Part shown: positions 16,279 through 17,798 of the stretch, in pieces | Layout of the letters: each line of letters begins with the position of its first letter | Numbering within the stretch: position 1 is the stretch's first letter | Assembly: GCA_900764025.1 (NCBI GenBank) | Contig: CAAFMM010000473.1 | Location: forward strand, 1 to 17,798 | Direction: 5' to 3' | DNA length: 17,798 bases | Origin: an uncultured Collinsella sp. | Lineage (GTDB): Bacteria > Actinomycetota > Coriobacteriia > Coriobacteriales > Coriobacteriaceae | The notes under the pieces: model-generated | Told to the model about the DNA's origin: nothing | Seen by the model: the letters and a program-made list of their open reading frames with translations, nothing else | Database searches by the model: none | Position numbers and translations under genes: made by a program

Positions 16279-16860
16279 CTATACGAACCGATCGGGATAG
16301 AGAGTCTTGTAGCGAACCCAGGCATTATTGACACGAATCAGATACGCCTGCGTCTCGGGAAAGGTGATTGCATTATGAAGCGACGTACTCTGCTGCGCCC
16401 ATCCGTCGACATTGCCCATGCCGGCGTTATAGGCGGCAATGGCACTGTCAGTCGACCCGTTAAAATACGCTAGAAGATACGAAAGATACGCACAGCCAAA
16501 CTCGATATTCGTAGCCGGATCGTTAAGGTTGTCGGCCGAATACTCGCCACCGTCGACAAGGCCCTTGGCGATCATATCCTGGGCAGTCTCGGGCATCAGC
16601 TGCATCAATCCCTGAGCACCCTGATTCGACTCGGCCTCGGAATCCCAATTCGATTCAGACTTAATGACAGCGCACACCAGATACGGATCCAGATTATGCG
16701 AAATACTGGATTGCTTTACATACGCCTCGTAGTCAATCGGATACAGCGGCTTAAAGAAAGCGGCAGGAGCATACGAGTAAACGAATGAGATAAGGCCGAA
16801 GGCAAAAACGGCAGCCAGCGGTATAAGGCGATACCACGTAAGGAAACGTGTCTTAGGCAT
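16279..16860 (-). CDS. Membrane-anchored Slt-type lytic transglycosylase
   Basis: A 193-residue peptidoglycan lytic transglycosylase, which cleaves the MurNAc-GlcNAc bond of the glycan strand. Residues 9-30 form an uncleaved-looking signal anchor; the SLT domain follows from about 45. The catalytic Glu is E69 in IKSESNWD, followed by the family motifs GAQGLMQLMP (81-90) and AAYNAGMGNV (142-151). It lacks LysM or other wall-binding domains, so it is a minimal enzyme tethered to the membrane. The ATG at 16860 overlaps the end of coaE by 8 nt and is preceded by a strong AGGAGG at 5 nt lying within coaE, so its translation is likely coupled. It probably shares a transcript with coaE and perhaps uvrB. 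Confidence 0.92.
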   Translation of the reverse strand: MPKTRFLTWYRLIPLAAVFAFGLISFVYSYAPAAFFKPLYPIDYEAYVKQSSISHNLDPYLVCAVIKSESNWDSEAESNQGAQGLMQLMPETAQDMIAKGLVDGGEYSADNLNDPATNIEFGCAYLSYLLAYFNGSTDSAIAAYNAGMGNVDGWAQQSTSLHNAITFPETQAYLIRVNNAWVRYKTLYPDRFV

Positions 16861-17494
16861 CGGCCTCCTCCTTTTCCACTACATCCCCGAACCCATGGCG
16901 CGAAAGCCATGCGTCCAGTTGTTCAAAGAGCGAGTTATCGTCTGCCGCATTGTCAATCACAGTTGCAGCGAGATTGCACAGCGCAGACTCTTCGGGCTGG
17001 CAAGCAGAACGGGCATCGAAATCAGATGGCTCCATGCCACGTTGAATAGCGCGCTCGCGACGAACTGACAAAGGGGCGCTGATGACCAAAATTTCATCAG
17101 CCAAGCCAAATGCATCCTCAAAACCAGTCGGAGCAGAAACCTCGACCACCGCAAAAGGATAACGGGGAGATGAAACCGTACAACAAACCGGATCGAGAAT
17201 CCTAAGCGAAAGCTGTTCAATCAGAATGGGATGCACGATGTCATTGAGCCGTGCGACCGAATCAGGAGAAGCGAAAGCTCGAGAAGCGAGGATGCCGCGG
17301 CGAATGCCGCCTTCCTCATCCAAAATGTCCCAACCGAATTCATCCGCGAGTGTATTGACGATATCAGAGCCCGGCACATACAGCGATTTTGCAAGCTCAT
17401 CCAGATCGATAAGCATAGCGCCACGAGATTCGAAATAGCGGCAGGCAGTCGACTTACCCGAAGCAATATTGCCCAAGACAAATACGGTAAACAT
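16853..17494 (-). CDS. coaE: Dephospho-CoA kinase (CoaE), somewhat divergent
   Basis: A 213-residue P-loop kinase that phosphorylates dephospho-CoA in the last step of coenzyme A synthesis. It shows Walker A GNIASGKS (8-15), the IDLDELA segment (29-35) where CoaE proteins have IDADxxA, LNDIVHPIL (83-91), and the late VIDN (179-182) that matches the family's VIDNxG. The usual PLLFE/PLLVE motif after the central strand is replaced by VVEVSAPTGFED (117-127 region), making it more divergent than most; another nucleotide kinase of the same fold is possible but less likely. ATG at 17494 is chosen, with AGGGAGGG 4 nt upstream; the preceding codon is TTG (17497) and could also be a start. It overlaps the transglycosylase gene by 8 nt and lies downstream of an rRNA operon in the same direction. 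Confidence 0.85.
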   Translation of the reverse strand: MFTVFVLGNIASGKSTACRYFESRGAMLIDLDELAKSLYVPGSDIVNTLADEFGWDILDEEGGIRRGILASRAFASPDSVARLNDIVHPILIEQLSLRILDPVCCTVSSPRYPFAVVEVSAPTGFEDAFGLADEILVISAPLSVRRERAIQRGMEPSDFDARSACQPEESALCNLAATVIDNAADDNSLFEQLDAWLSRHGFGDVVEKEEADA

Positions 17495-17522
17495 CAAGCC
17501 CTCCCTAACGCCAATGCGAGTA

Positions 17523-17553
17523 ATTATCGCTCAAATACACTAGATGGACTCAA
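17523..17553 (-). promoter_or_regulatory. Possible promoter for coaE
   Basis: On the minus strand TTGAGT (17553-17548) precedes GATAAT (17528-17523) at 19 nt, longer than ideal. The rest of the gap from coaE to the rRNA terminator contains no gene that I can see. Confidence 0.3.
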
Positions 17554-17620
17554 AATACAGCCAAACAGTAAGAGCACATACGGGGGAGCTAGGTCCCAAA
17601 GTACAACGTGTATACAACGC

Positions 17621-17650
17621 AAAAAAGGGGGAGGCCGCGAGGCCTCCCCC
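17621..17650 (-). terminator. rRNA operon intrinsic terminator
   Basis: On the minus strand GGGGGAGGCC (17650-17641 region), a 4-nt TCGC loop, and GGCCTCCCCC form a perfect 10-bp GC-rich stem followed at once by six T (17626-17621). It lies about 36 nt beyond the 3' end of the 5S gene, as expected for the end of an rRNA operon. Confidence 0.93.
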
Positions 17651-17686
17651 TTCTCAGTTCAAGCGTACGGCTCGGTGCCGTCCACC

Positions 17687-17798
17687 GGTCAGCGGCGCCC
17701 TGGCCTCCCACGGGCTGACCCCGCAGTACTCTCGGCGCGATGGGGCTTAGCTTCCGGGTTCGGAACGGGACCGGGCGTGCCCCCCATGCTCTGGCCGC
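17687..17798 (-). rRNA. rrf: 5S ribosomal RNA (5' end cut off by the window)
   Basis: The complement carries the conserved 5S core: CCGTTCCGAACCCGGAAG, then CTAAGCCCCATCGCGCCGA, then AGTACTGCGGGG, then GTGGGAG. The 3' end is set at 17687 by the terminal CCGCTGACC, which should pair with a 5' GGTCAGCGG; the window stops at GCGG, so about five 5' bases are missing. The 23S gene is expected beyond the right edge. Confidence 0.93.

Noticed and set aside
16260..16300. CGAAC half-site near the end of the transglycosylase gene as an SOS box for uvrB
   Set aside because: The partner half-site is absent (CGGGA in place of GTTCG) and the bases are explained by the coding sequence.

Overview
This is about 17.8 kb of GC-rich chromosome. 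The proteins and layout suggest a Coriobacteriia-type actinomycete, most like Collinsella. That is my inference from family resemblance (actinobacterial-type MurJ, a LexA-like CGAAC box); no search was run. Gene density is high, intergenic gaps are short, and I see no mobile element, prophage, CRISPR array or tRNA.

Layout, left to right. (1) At 1-94 (minus strand) lie the first 31 codons of a twin-arginine lipoprotein, probably an ABC-transporter solute-binding protein. It is followed by a 365-bp regulatory gap with a perfect 9-bp palindrome nested inside a longer inverted repeat. (2) A tight minus-strand operon runs from 4593 down to 460: ybaK (aminoacyl-tRNA deacylase), murJ (lipid II flippase) and uvrC. 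(3) uvrA (minus) lies at 4726-7605, with an SOS-box-like sequence upstream, and diverges from (4) a large plus-strand LTA-synthase-type membrane sulfatase-fold enzyme at 7799-9952. (5) Plus-strand redox/cofactor genes follow: an Mrp/NBP35 Fe-S carrier ATPase, a HI0933/YhiN-type flavoprotein abutting it, and, behind a terminator-like hairpin, a COG2509-type FAD-dependent dehydrogenase. (6) Convergent to these, across a shared 12-bp-stem terminator, is the minus-strand set coaE, lytic transglycosylase, uvrB (17494 down to 13987). (7) At the right edge is the 3' part of a 5S rRNA gene (minus) with a strong intrinsic terminator, so an rRNA operon lies just outside the window.

All three subunits of the UvrABC excinuclease are encoded within 16 kb but in three separate transcription units, each sharing its unit or border with a cell-envelope gene (MurJ, LTA-synthase-like enzyme, lytic transglycosylase). 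Only uvrA shows a recognisable SOS box.

The window is mostly housekeeping. I found no convincing new multi-gene system. The best leads are a UvrC whose third conserved cluster cysteine is glycine within a cysteine-rich insertion, the nested operator-like palindromes at the left end, and a recurring leader design in which a GC-rich hairpin sits 11-17 nt upstream of the Shine-Dalgarno sequence.
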